Source of the DNA: CAYLUN01 sp964386865 | Lineage (GTDB): Bacteria; Verrucomicrobiota; Kiritimatiellia; RFP12; UBA1067 | Direction of reading: 5' to 3' | Length of the DNA: 45,581 nt | NCBI GenBank assembly: GCA_964386865.1 | Contig: CAYLUN010000046.1 | Span: forward strand, 1-45,581 | Shown here: positions 24,510 to 32,079 of the stretch, piece after piece | Layout of the letters: each line of letters starts with the position of its first letter | Position numbering within the stretch: the first letter of the stretch is position 1 | The notes under the pieces: model-generated | The model's input: the letters and a program-made list of their open reading frames with translations, nothing else | What the model was told of the DNA's origin: nothing | Database searches by the model: none | Translations under genes and position numbers: made by a program

Positions 24510-26783
24510 CTACTCCGCGGCCAGCTCGAAAAAGGGCGTGGCAGAGGTGAGGCGGCGCGTGTCGAGCGTGAGGGAGAGGGCGGCGCCGGCGGGGGCGGAG
24601 GGGAGGGGTTCGGTGCGCCGGCCGTCGAGGCCGAGCGCCCAGAGCTTGAAGGCGCGGGCGTGGGGCGTGGCGAGCGTGAGTCGCAGCGTTCCGGTTCTGA
24701 GCAGCGCCTGCGCGTGGCCGAGCGCGTCGAGCGTGCCGCGCTCGGGCGAGGTGAAGCGCATGCCCTCGTTCAGGGCGTCAGTCGCGTAGACCAGCAGGAT
24801 GCGCGTGCTCGTGTCGAGCGGCAGGCCGTCGACCGAGATCGCCGTGACTGAGGCGGGCACGCTGGTCGACTCGATGGTAAGCGGGCCCAGTTTGACGGGG
24901 TCCGTCGCGGCGGCCGGGTCGAGGGTCGCGCCCGCGAGCCGCGGCGAGACCACCCGCAGGCGCCTGCGCGGCGCGTCGAGCGTGAGCTGCCCCGTGTCCG
25001 ACTCGAACAGGCCGTTTGTCGGGCTGGTGCGGTTGGCTGGCGAGAGGATGCCGGCTTTTCGAAGGGCGGAAACCGCGCCCGTCAGGTCGTGAGCCTGAGC
25101 CGCGCGCTCGACGACTTCGCTGAACATCGCTTCGGCGCGGACCTCCGAAGTGCCGAAGACCGGCAGCCGCAGGTCGGGCTTGCGCGACGGCGGCAGCTTG
25201 GGCGTTGGCGCGGGCTCGTCGGGACAGGCGAGGCCGACGCCCGTCAGCAGGGTGAGCTTGGCCTGGTCCGCCGAGAGCGCCCGCGCGTGGCGGGCTTTGT
25301 CGAAGATCTCCGCGTCGCGGAGGGTGACCTCGACCCGGCTCATCGACGGGGCCACGTCGCGCCGGAACCAGGCGAAGCCGGCCACCGCTTGGGCGGCGCG
25401 GGCCACGGGGTCATGCCCGACCGAGAAGGGTTTGATGGGGGACGAGTCGCCGCTGAGGATCACAGGATTGGCGTGGGCCATCAGCCCGTCCGTGTCCTGC
25501 AGGGCGGCGTAGGCGCCGACCAGCAGGCCCTCCTCGTGGCGGTAGCGGTTCCAGAAGACGTGGCCGTACTCGGTGATGAGCAGCGGCCGGCCGTTGTAGC
25601 GCGTGGTCAGCATGCCGGTGAGGAAGCGGCCGGCGGTGCCGACCGCGCTCTCTTGGCTCACGGTCGAGCCTTTGGCTGTGAAGTCGGACGGGTGGGCGTG
25701 GTAGCCGTGCATGGAGATCACGGGCACGCGGCTGCGGAGCGCCTGGACGCCGAGGTGGTTCAGCCAGTCGTAGTGCGTGACGAGCCCGGCGTAGCCGATC
25801 TGCCTCGCCTGGGCGGTGAACCAGCCGTAGAGTTCCGCGTGCGTGTCGCGCACGAACAGGCCGGCGTCGCGGTTGCGGGGGTCGTCTTTCCAGATCGTCT
25901 GCTGGTCGAAAAGCGGGACGCTGTCGAAGGACGCGTCGGCGGGCAGGAGCGGGCGTCCGCTGCCGTCCACCCACGCGCGGCGCAGGGCGTCGCCGGTCGT
26001 GTACCTGGCCCGCAGCCAGTCGCGCCACGGGGCCGCGAAGCCGGGGCGCATGCCGCTGTAGAAGTTGACGTTCTGCTCGTTGTAGTAAAGCAGGACGGCG
26101 ACAGCGGGGTCGTCGGCGAGGCGCGTCTTCGTGTAGGGGTTGGTGTGGGTGAGCAGGGCTTCGACGCCGCGCCGCCAGTGGTCGCGCACGGCGGGCTCGT
26201 AGAAGATGCGGTTCTTGTAGTCGGCCTGCTTCGCTTTCGCGGACCAGCCGGGGCCTGCGTCGTAGCCGCGCCACGAGGTCATGGCGTCGAGGTAGAGGTA
26301 GATGCCGTTCTCCTTGAGGCAGGCGACCAGGTAGTCGAAGCGGTCGACGGCCTCGGGGTCGAAGGCCAGGTCGGTCGCGGACGCGCCGGTGAGATAGTGA
26401 TCGAGGAAGTGCGGGCGGACGAGGTTGTAGCCCTGGCGCCGGACGCTCGCGCACCAGCGCCGGATATCGTCCTTGCTCTTGCAGGAGCGGCCGAGCAGAG
26501 GCTCCGGGCTGATGGAGCAGCCGAAGAAGCGGACGCGCAGGTCGGGCCGCTTCTCAAAGACAAGGTGGCCCTCCGCGCCGATGACGACGCGGCCGTGCTT
26601 GCCGGCCGGGGCTTCGACGAGGCGGCTCATGTCGAGCGCCGAGCCCGCGACGACCTCGGTGCGGGCCATGTCCACGGGCCGCCAGTCGTCGCCGACGCGG
26701 GCGGTCCACGGCTCGGCGAGCGCGCGCGCGGCGAGCGCAGCGGCGGCGGCTGCCAGCAGGAAGCAACTTTTTGAAGCGATCAT
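24510..26783 (-). CDS. Secreted clan GH-A glycoside hydrolase-like protein
   Basis: From ATG 26783 the 757-residue product has a signal peptide (MIASKSCFLLAAAAAALAARALA). An upstream extension of the frame to 26987 lacks support. Residues about 50-430 look like a TIM-barrel glycosidase. LLYYNEQNVNF carries the likely acid/base Glu236 and PLLITEYGHVFWN the nucleophile Glu405, the Asn-Glu/Thr-Glu pattern of clan A (GH5-like). GYNLVRPHFLDHY and an HGYHAHP segment agree with substrate-cleft loops. The C-terminal 300 residues are beta-rich. The exact GH family and sugar are unclear, though mannan- or glucan-type substrates are typical. No clear ribosome site precedes the ATG. It is upstream of kamA on the same strand, but the gap contains kamA's own promoter. 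Confidence 0.78.
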   Translation of the reverse strand: MIASKSCFLLAAAAAALAARALAEPWTARVGDDWRPVDMARTEVVAGSALDMSRLVEAPAGKHGRVVIGAEGHLVFEKRPDLRVRFFGCSISPEPLLGRSCKSKDDIRRWCASVRRQGYNLVRPHFLDHYLTGASATDLAFDPEAVDRFDYLVACLKENGIYLYLDAMTSWRGYDAGPGWSAKAKQADYKNRIFYEPAVRDHWRRGVEALLTHTNPYTKTRLADDPAVAVLLYYNEQNVNFYSGMRPGFAAPWRDWLRARYTTGDALRRAWVDGSGRPLLPADASFDSVPLFDQQTIWKDDPRNRDAGLFVRDTHAELYGWFTAQARQIGYAGLVTHYDWLNHLGVQALRSRVPVISMHGYHAHPSDFTAKGSTVSQESAVGTAGRFLTGMLTTRYNGRPLLITEYGHVFWNRYRHEEGLLVGAYAALQDTDGLMAHANPVILSGDSSPIKPFSVGHDPVARAAQAVAGFAWFRRDVAPSMSRVEVTLRDAEIFDKARHARALSADQAKLTLLTGVGLACPDEPAPTPKLPPSRKPDLRLPVFGTSEVRAEAMFSEVVERAAQAHDLTGAVSALRKAGILSPANRTSPTNGLFESDTGQLTLDAPRRRLRVVSPRLAGATLDPAAATDPVKLGPLTIESTSVPASVTAISVDGLPLDTSTRILLVYATDALNEGMRFTSPERGTLDALGHAQALLRTGTLRLTLATPHARAFKLWALGLDGRRTEPLPSAPAGAALSLTLDTRRLTSATPFFELAAE

Positions 26784-26907
26784 GGTGAAAGCGTAGCACA
26801 AGTCCGAAACGGTGTCAGTGGGAATGACGGCATGGACTTTGAGGGGGCGCGCTGGTAAGCTGGTTTCAAGTGCGAGAGCGGTAGAGCGCGAAGCCTTGTT
26901 TACGCCG

Positions 26908-26930
26908 GCAGGGCTGCCGCCCTGCCGGCG
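26908..26930 (+). repeat. Dispersed 23-bp GC-rich repeat, copy 1 (inside a perfect hairpin)
   Basis: This copy matches the one at 29995-30017 at 20 of 23 positions. Together with 26903-26907 it forms an 11-bp perfect stem (26903-26913 with 26920-26930) and a six-base loop. It sits 40 bases before the ilvA start, so besides being a repeat it could influence ilvA expression as a leader hairpin. No downstream T-run is present. Confidence 0.6.
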
Positions 26931-26970
26931 AGCAGCGGGCGGCAGCGGTTTGCTTCCGCCGGGAGGGCCG

Positions 26971-28521
26971 ATGAAGACGCAGACCAAGCAGAGTCAAGCC
27001 AGGCGGAGTCACGCGGCTGGCTATCTCGAGCGCATCCTGAATGCGCGCGTGTACGACGTGGCGGTCGAGAGCCCGCTGGATGTGGCCTACAATCTGTCGC
27101 GCCGGCTCGGCAACACGGTGTTGCTGAAGCGCGAGGACGCGCAGCCGGTCTTTTCCTTCAAACTGCGGGGCGCCTACAACAAGATGGCGCGGCTGTCGGA
27201 GGAGGAGCTGCAGCGCGGCGTGATCGCGGCGTCGGCGGGTAACCACGCGCAGGGCGTGGCGCTGGCGGCGCAGCGTCTGGGCTGCGCGGCGGTGATCGTG
27301 ATGCCCGTGACCACGCCGCAGATCAAGGTCGACGCAGTCCGCGGCCGCGGGGCGCGAGTCGTGCTCCACGGCGACTCCTACAGCGACGCCTACGAGTTCG
27401 CCAAGGCGCTGGGCGCGGAGGAGGGGCAGACCTTCATCCACCCCTACGACGATCCGGACGTGATCGCGGGGCAGGGCACGATCGGGATGGAGATCCTGCG
27501 GCAGCACGCCGCGCCCATCCACGCGGTTTTCGTGCCCGTGGGCGGCGGCGGGCTCATCGCGGGGATCGCGGCCTACGTCAAGCGGCTGCGGCCCGAGATC
27601 CGGATCGTCGGCGTGGAGCCGGTCGACGCGGACGCCATGCGCCGTTCGCTGAAGCTCGGCCGGCGCGTGAAGCTCGAGCAGGTGGGGCTCTTTGCGGACG
27701 GCGTGGCCGTCAAGCAGGTCGGGGCCGAGACCTTCCGGCTCTGCCGCGAGCTGGTCGACGAGGTCATCCTCGTCAACACGGATGCGATGTGCGCGGCGAT
27801 CAAGGACGGGTTTGAGGACACGCGGGCGATTCTTGAGCCCGCCGGCGCGCTGGCGATCGCGGGGGCCAAGGCGTATGTCGCGCGGACGGGCGTCCGCGAC
27901 CAGACGCTGGTGGCTGTCGCGTCGGGCGCGAATATGAACTTCGACCGCCTGAGGTTCGTGGCCGAGGTGGCGGAGATCGGCGAGGCTCGCGAGGCCGTGA
28001 TCGCCTTCACCATCCCCGAGCGCCCGGGCAGCTTCAAGGTCTTCTGCGAGCAGATCGGGCGGCGGGCGATCACGGAGTTCAACTACCGCTACTCCGACGC
28101 GAAGACGGCGCACGTGTTCGTGGGTTTGCAGGTGCAGGACGGACGGGAGGCCGAGGAGCTGGTGAGCGCGATGCGGGCGCGGGGGATTGAGGCGGAGGAC
28201 CTGAGCGAGAACGACGTGGCGAAGCAGCACATCCGGCATCTGGTGGGCGGACGCGCGCAGGGAGTGGCGAACGAGATCCTCTACCGCTTCGAGTTCCCGG
28301 AGCGGCCGGGAGCGCTGCTGGAGTTCCTCAACGCGCTAAGCTGCGGGTGGAACATCAGCCTCTTCCACTACCGCAACCACGGCGCGGACTACGGGCGGGT
28401 TCTGGCCGGCCTGCAGGTGCCGCCGAAGGAGAAGCGGGCGTTCGAGTCGGTTTTGCGCGGGCTTGGCTACCGGTTCAGCGACGAGAGCGGGAACCCGGCG
28501 TACCGGCTCTTTCTGGTGTGA
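26971..28521 (+). CDS. ilvA: Threonine ammonia-lyase, biosynthetic type
   Basis: The 516-residue protein matches E. coli IlvA in length (514). The PLP lysine is Lys64 in FSFKLRGAYNK. The glycine-rich phosphate-binding loop GGGGLIAG and the segment ASAGNHAQGVA are present. Two ACT-like regulatory domains follow: AFTIPERPGSFKVFCEQIG at about 345 and FEFPERPGALLEFLN at about 440. This is the isoleucine-feedback-regulated form, which deaminates threonine to 2-oxobutanoate for isoleucine synthesis. The start at 26971 has GGGAGGG seven bases upstream and fits the family N-terminus, whereas the upstream extension to 26812 is unlikely. The gene stands alone between two opposite-strand genes, with a hairpin in its leader. 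Confidence 0.95.
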   Translation: MKTQTKQSQARRSHAAGYLERILNARVYDVAVESPLDVAYNLSRRLGNTVLLKREDAQPVFSFKLRGAYNKMARLSEEELQRGVIAASAGNHAQGVALAAQRLGCAAVIVMPVTTPQIKVDAVRGRGARVVLHGDSYSDAYEFAKALGAEEGQTFIHPYDDPDVIAGQGTIGMEILRQHAAPIHAVFVPVGGGGLIAGIAAYVKRLRPEIRIVGVEPVDADAMRRSLKLGRRVKLEQVGLFADGVAVKQVGAETFRLCRELVDEVILVNTDAMCAAIKDGFEDTRAILEPAGALAIAGAKAYVARTGVRDQTLVAVASGANMNFDRLRFVAEVAEIGEAREAVIAFTIPERPGSFKVFCEQIGRRAITEFNYRYSDAKTAHVFVGLQVQDGREAEELVSAMRARGIEAEDLSENDVAKQHIRHLVGGRAQGVANEILYRFEFPERPGALLEFLNALSCGWNISLFHYRNHGADYGRVLAGLQVPPKEKRAFESVLRGLGYRFSDESGNPAYRLFLV

Positions 28522-28535
28522 ACCGTAGTTAACCG

Positions 28536-28588
28536 GTAGGGACGGCAGCCCCTGACGTCCGCGGCCGCCGGCGGGGCGGCGTCCCTAC
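28536..28588. repeat. Dispersed repeat copy 2 (inverted) within an imperfect intergenic hairpin
   Basis: The arms GTAGGGACG (28536-28544) and CGTCCCTAC (28580-28588) are perfectly complementary. Positions 28566-28588 read in reverse match the 29995-30017 copy at 22 of 23 positions. The element sits between the convergent ends of ilvA and the third NodB-like gene, so it may also act as a bidirectional transcript end, though it has no T-run. Confidence 0.6.
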
Positions 28589-28612
28589 TCCAGAGCCCTC
28601 GCCGCTTCGGGC

Positions 28613-29956
28613 TCATTTGGGAGGCGTGATGGCGGCGGCGCATTCGGAGGGCGTGACGAACACGGCCTTCTGCGCCTGCAGGAAGTCGAGGATGCGAAGG
28701 AACTCGTTGTAGCGCTCGCCGACCCACATGGAGGGGTGGCCTTGCAGCACGAAGTAGGTGCGGTCCGGGTGCGCGGCATAGCCGGCCATCAGGCGCTGGC
28801 AGTCCGGCACGCCCACCGCGGCCTCGAGGTTCACGTCCCAAACGCGGTCGAGGATCGTCATCTTGCCGTCGGCCGCGACGCGCGTGGCCATGTCGTCGAG
28901 CGGCGTGGGATACAGGGCAACCTTGATGTGCGGGTCGCCGCGCAGCGCCATCAGGGCGGCCTCGTCGAGGTTGGGTCCTGGCGCGCCGCTGCCGGTCGGC
29001 CCGAAGGTCGCGAAGGCGAAGCCGAGCGCGTCGAGCGCGGCCTTCTGCGAGCGGTCGACCAGCGCCTTCATGCCGCCGTCCGGCCAGCCCGCGAACTCGT
29101 TGTGCGGCTTGCCGTGCACCAGGTGCGGGGCGTGGCTCCAGCCGTGGAACCAGAACTCGACGCGGCCCGCGTCGCGGCGCGACTTGATCCAGCTCGCGTA
29201 GTCCGGCGTGGCGTTCGTCAGGGTGTGGCAGGTCACGCCGTAGGAGGCCTTGATGCCGCGCGAGGCGAGCGTCTCGTCCACGCGCTTCCACGCCGCGTGG
29301 ACGCCGCCGCGGAACTGCTGGAGGTCGTCGAGCTTGAGCACGATCAGCGCGGGCTGCGCGCGCGGCGGAAGCTTCGACGCGTCGATGGCGACGGCGGCCT
29401 TGGCTTTGCGCGGCGCGGGCGGGGGCGTCGCGGCCGCGCCAGGCGCAAGGCCGGCGAGGGCGAAGTCATCGTAGTCGGCGGTGCCGGTGACGCCGGGCGA
29501 GGAGTGGACCCAGACCGCGACGGAGGCCACGTCCGCCGGAATGGCGCAAGTCAGGGAGTGGGCGGTCCAGGCGTCGTTGGTCTCGCTGATCCAGCAGGTG
29601 GTGCTGACGCCCTTCGGCGCGGCCACGACCTTGCCGGCGGCGTTGTAAAGCCAGAGGTACGCGCCGCTGCACGGGGCGCGGCTGCGGGCCTGGAACGTGA
29701 GCGTGATCGCCTGGCCGGGCGTCACGGGCAGGCGCGCGCTGGTCACGGACGAGCCCTCCGCGCTGTAGGCGGCGGCGCCGACGCGCAGGCCCAGCTTGCC
29801 CGAGCGGGCCGCCTCCGGAGCGAGCACCGCCGCGCCGGACATGGCCCACAGGTTGTCGCCCTCCTCGAAGCCGGGGTTCGGCAGGGGGTTGTCCGCCGCG
29901 AAGGCGGCTGCGGACAGGAGCGAGAGCAGAAGAAACGCAGAGGTGTCGGTCGACAT
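28613..29956 (-). CDS. Secreted NodB-like protein with N-terminal carbohydrate-binding-like domain
   Basis: The 447-residue product starts at ATG 29956, which gives a signal peptide (FLLLSLLSAAAFAA) and has GGAG 12 bases upstream. Residues 22-170 form a jelly-roll domain opening with NPLPNPGFEEGDNLW, typical of CBM4/9-like carbohydrate-binding modules. A Pro-rich linker (170-200) leads to a NodB-type domain with motif 1 VLKLDDLQQF (Asp210-Asp211) and motif 2 WFHGWSH (His271, His275). Motif 1 lacks the usual TF before DD, but the metal ligands are kept, so deacetylase activity is possible. Its target is unknown. The gene is flanked by inverted copies of a 23-bp dispersed repeat and divergent from a lipoprotein gene cluster. 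Confidence 0.78.
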   Translation of the reverse strand: MSTDTSAFLLLSLLSAAAFAADNPLPNPGFEEGDNLWAMSGAAVLAPEAARSGKLGLRVGAAAYSAEGSSVTSARLPVTPGQAITLTFQARSRAPCSGAYLWLYNAAGKVVAAPKGVSTTCWISETNDAWTAHSLTCAIPADVASVAVWVHSSPGVTGTADYDDFALAGLAPGAAATPPPAPRKAKAAVAIDASKLPPRAQPALIVLKLDDLQQFRGGVHAAWKRVDETLASRGIKASYGVTCHTLTNATPDYASWIKSRRDAGRVEFWFHGWSHAPHLVHGKPHNEFAGWPDGGMKALVDRSQKAALDALGFAFATFGPTGSGAPGPNLDEAALMALRGDPHIKVALYPTPLDDMATRVAADGKMTILDRVWDVNLEAAVGVPDCQRLMAGYAAHPDRTYFVLQGHPSMWVGERYNEFLRILDFLQAQKAVFVTPSECAAAITPPK

Positions 29957-30326
29957 GTTGAGGTGCTCCGGGACGAGAGGTTCGCCGATCACGGGCAGGG
30001 ACGCCGCCCCGCCGGCGCCCGCGTATGGCAGCGGGATGCCGTCCGCGCGGGCGATCCGAAGCGAGCGCAGGCGCGAGTTCATGGCCCGTCTCACGACTTT
30101 TGTGGCGGCACTGTAGCACGGCCGCGCGCAGGACGCAAGGCTGCAGACGTGGGCCCGGGCAGCGCGTCTTTTCAGCTGTCCCGCTTTCAGACTGGCGCGG
30201 GCATCATCAAAGGCGGTAGCGGGCGCGCCCGCCGAACGCCCCCCCCATTTTGTTCTGGGCAAACCGGCATGAGTTCGGGCATGATCAAGCGTGTTGCTGA
30301 AGGTCTGTGTTTGGGGAGGAGGATCG
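29957..30326. other. 370-bp gap between divergent genes
   Basis: The gap holds copy 3 of the dispersed GC-rich repeat (29995-30017), and presumably the promoters of the deacetylase-like gene (leftward) and the lipoprotein run (rightward). No convincing consensus promoter boxes could be picked out. A run of nine C's at 30239-30247 and a GGCGCGCCC-like palindromic stretch near 30220 are the only other oddities. No coding sequence was recognised. Confidence 0.5.
29995..30017 (+). repeat. Dispersed 23-bp GC-rich repeat, copy 3
   Basis: This copy shares an exact 21-bp block with the reverse complement of 28566-28586, and matches 26908-26930 at 20 of 23 positions. Copies 2 and 3 point in opposite directions and bracket the third NodB-like gene. 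Confidence 0.65.
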
Positions 30327-30776
30327 ATGAAGGCTCGTTGTCACATTGGGCTGCGAAGGTGGTGGCCCCAGGCGGCGCTGGCTGCCGCGTTCTGCCTGTC
30401 CTTGTTGGTGACGGGTGGCTGCACCAGCGCGAACTTTGTTGCGTATGCGCCGCAGAAGGCCATAGATCCCCAGGCGGATGGCACGTACAAGGTCACAGGC
30501 TACGTGTTTTCGCGCGACTGGACCACGTGCCTGCTTGTTGCTTTCCCTGTCGGCTCGGATCTGGACGGCCTGTCGGCCGCCGCGCTGAACCGGCAGAAGT
30601 TTGGCCAAGTGGGGCCTGTGAGCCTTCATACGGAAAACTACACCATCAACCCGGCTGGTGTCTGGGCGCACTACGGCGGCTTTATTCCCTACCTGGTCGG
30701 GACGCGCTGCAACTACGTGTCGGCGATCTGCGTCAGGCCGTATGAGTCGGGCTCGCAATCGGCCGACGACCAGTGA
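30327..30776 (+). CDS. Putative lipoprotein, first of four in a row
   Basis: This is a 149-residue protein of unknown function. The start has GGGGAGGAGG six bases upstream. An arginine-rich N-terminus and hydrophobic stretch lead to LLVTGGC, a lipobox-like site with the modifiable Cys near residue 32. The mature part contains KVTGYVFSRDWTTCLLVAFPVG and ends with YVSAICVRPYE. The layout (strand, a Trp-containing strand, an acidic/Ala helix, final strands) resembles that of the next three proteins, but it is the most divergent and lacks the clear GA(D/N)AV motif. It probably sits in a membrane facing the periplasm. Confidence 0.65.
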   Translation: MKARCHIGLRRWWPQAALAAAFCLSLLVTGGCTSANFVAYAPQKAIDPQADGTYKVTGYVFSRDWTTCLLVAFPVGSDLDGLSAAALNRQKFGQVGPVSLHTENYTINPAGVWAHYGGFIPYLVGTRCNYVSAICVRPYESGSQSADDQ

Positions 30777-30797
30777 CGGGGATAGGAGGATGGCGGT

Positions 30798-31148
30798 ATG
30801 TGGAAGCGTGTTGTGACGGTTTTCATGCTGGCTGTATTTATGTCTGGCTGCACCGTGACGGACGTCGTTCGTCTGGAGCCTGCCTGCAAGGTTCAAATAC
30901 CGGGCCAGCCGTACGAGCGGCTGGGTAAGGTGCACGCGGAATCGTGGGGCGTCTGCTTGGCGTACGTCGCGCCTTTGGCGGGCAGCATGGAGCGCGCCCG
31001 CGGCGCGGCGGAGCGCATGGCCGCCAGGCGGGGCGCGGACGCGGTCATCAATGCCGAGTGCTATTCAGAGACGCACATGCCCGTGTTGATGTTGCTCGGC
31101 TGGAAGGAAAACCATTTTAGCGGCGACGCGGTCAAGTACGTCAAATGA
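30798..31148 (+). CDS. Small lipoprotein with GADAV motif
   Basis: The 116-residue protein has a lipobox-like VFMSGC (Cys18). The mature part has HAESWGVCLAYVAP, then a helix with many Ala/Arg residues, then RRGADAVINAECYSE and a C-terminal HFSGDAVKYVK. The GA(D/N)AV element followed by a strand and a terminal G.A.K motif recurs in the next two proteins, indicating paralogy. A similar element occurs in small YbjQ- and RcsF-like proteins, but no homology to those is claimed. The ribosome site AGGAGG is eight bases upstream. Function unknown. Confidence 0.7.
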   Translation: MWKRVVTVFMLAVFMSGCTVTDVVRLEPACKVQIPGQPYERLGKVHAESWGVCLAYVAPLAGSMERARGAAERMAARRGADAVINAECYSETHMPVLMLLGWKENHFSGDAVKYVK

Positions 31149-31161
31149 GGAGGTTGAGAGC

Positions 31162-31524
31162 ATGAAACCGTCTTTTCTGGGCTGCTGGATGGCTGCCGTC
31201 TGCGTTCTGGCGCAGGGGTGTGCCATGCACCACACGACGGCGGCCGGGGGCGCCCCGGAGATGATGCGAGCAGGCCCCGAGGAGGGGCAGAAGCCGGTCG
31301 GGCTCATACATGTGGAAACGTGGACGCCAACGCTTTTCTGCATGAACCTGGGCTCCGCGTCGCTGTCCGCGTCGCAGGCTGAAGTCGTGCGGCAGGCCGA
31401 GATGCTCGGCGCTGACGCCGTTGTGTATCCGAGGAGCCACGTGGAGGTTCGGATGCCGTTTCCGCTGCCGTTTATTGTGGGCTGGAGTGAGTATCACGTC
31501 TGGGGAATGGCGGTGAAAAGATGA
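31162..31524 (+). CDS. Small lipoprotein with GADAV motif, paralogue
   Basis: The 120-residue protein has a lipobox-like VLAQGC (Cys20). A spacer is followed by GLIHVETWTPTLFCMNLG, a helix QAEVVRQAEML, then GADAVVYPRSHVEV and the final YHVWGMAVKR. The order and motifs parallel the preceding protein (HAESW, GADAV, GDAVKY). A ribosome site AGGAGG is eight bases upstream. Its stop overlaps the next start (ATGA). Function unknown. Confidence 0.7.
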   Translation: MKPSFLGCWMAAVCVLAQGCAMHHTTAAGGAPEMMRAGPEEGQKPVGLIHVETWTPTLFCMNLGSASLSASQAEVVRQAEMLGADAVVYPRSHVEVRMPFPLPFIVGWSEYHVWGMAVKR

Positions 31525-31928
31525 GGCGGACGCGTTCGGCTGCGATGGCTTTCCTGTGTCTGGCAGCCGCGCTGCTGGGCGGGTGTTCGACGATGATGTA
31601 CAGGACGCCTGCCGCAAATGATGCGGGGGTGGAGCATCTAACCGCTGCCAGCCTCAGGCAGAAGCACACGAGCTATGAGGTGAAGGGGCTTGTTCACTGC
31701 GAGAGGTGGAGCTGCTCGTTGTATTGGCAGTCGCGGCCCGAACTGCTGGGCCAGGTCATGGATGAGTTCAACGGCCAGGTGGCCTTGCTGGGCGCGAACG
31801 CCGTCGTCGATGTTCAGACGAAAGTTGAGAACCACTACCAGTTCGCCGCGGTTATCTTCTCCATCCCAGTTGTTTTCGGGCATGAAGAGGTGCATGTGAG
31901 CGGAACGGCGATCAAGCTGAGCCCCTAG
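31521..31928 (+). CDS. Small lipoprotein with GANAV motif, paralogue
   Basis: The 135-residue protein has the best lipobox of the four (ALLGGC, Cys22). Its mature part has KGLVHCERWSCSLYW, a helix, LLGANAVVDVQTKVE and the final VHVSGTAIKL, matching the two preceding proteins in order. The ATGA overlap with the upstream gene indicates translational coupling. The four-gene run ends here, followed by a 7-bp stem-loop. Function unknown; a surface sensor or envelope-stress role is only a guess. Confidence 0.7.
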   Translation: MRRTRSAAMAFLCLAAALLGGCSTMMYRTPAANDAGVEHLTAASLRQKHTSYEVKGLVHCERWSCSLYWQSRPELLGQVMDEFNGQVALLGANAVVDVQTKVENHYQFAAVIFSIPVVFGHEEVHVSGTAIKLSP

Positions 31929-31947
31929 GGCGGAGGCGTCCGCGGAC

Positions 31948-31969
31948 GGCAGGGGTTGCTCTCCCTGCC
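31948..31969. terminator. Stem-loop after the lipoprotein run
   Basis: The arms GGCAGGG (31948-31954) and CCCTGCC (31963-31969) pair perfectly around an eight-base loop, 20 bases after the last lipoprotein stop and before the convergent GH16 gene. There is no T-run, so intrinsic termination is uncertain. Confidence 0.35.
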
Positions 31970-32079
31970 CGTGCCCCCGCTGCCCTTACACAAGGCTCAG
32001 CCGGCCAGACGCCCCGCCGGACACAGGGCTGCGTTTGCTTGGACGTTCGGCCTGACGGCTCAGGCGGGCTCAAGACCCT

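Noticed and set aside
28736..30745. A 669-codon plus-strand open frame covering the third NodB gene and the lipoprotein start
   Set aside because: It is antisense and out of frame to genes with signal peptides and catalytic motifs, and its own composition is uninformative.
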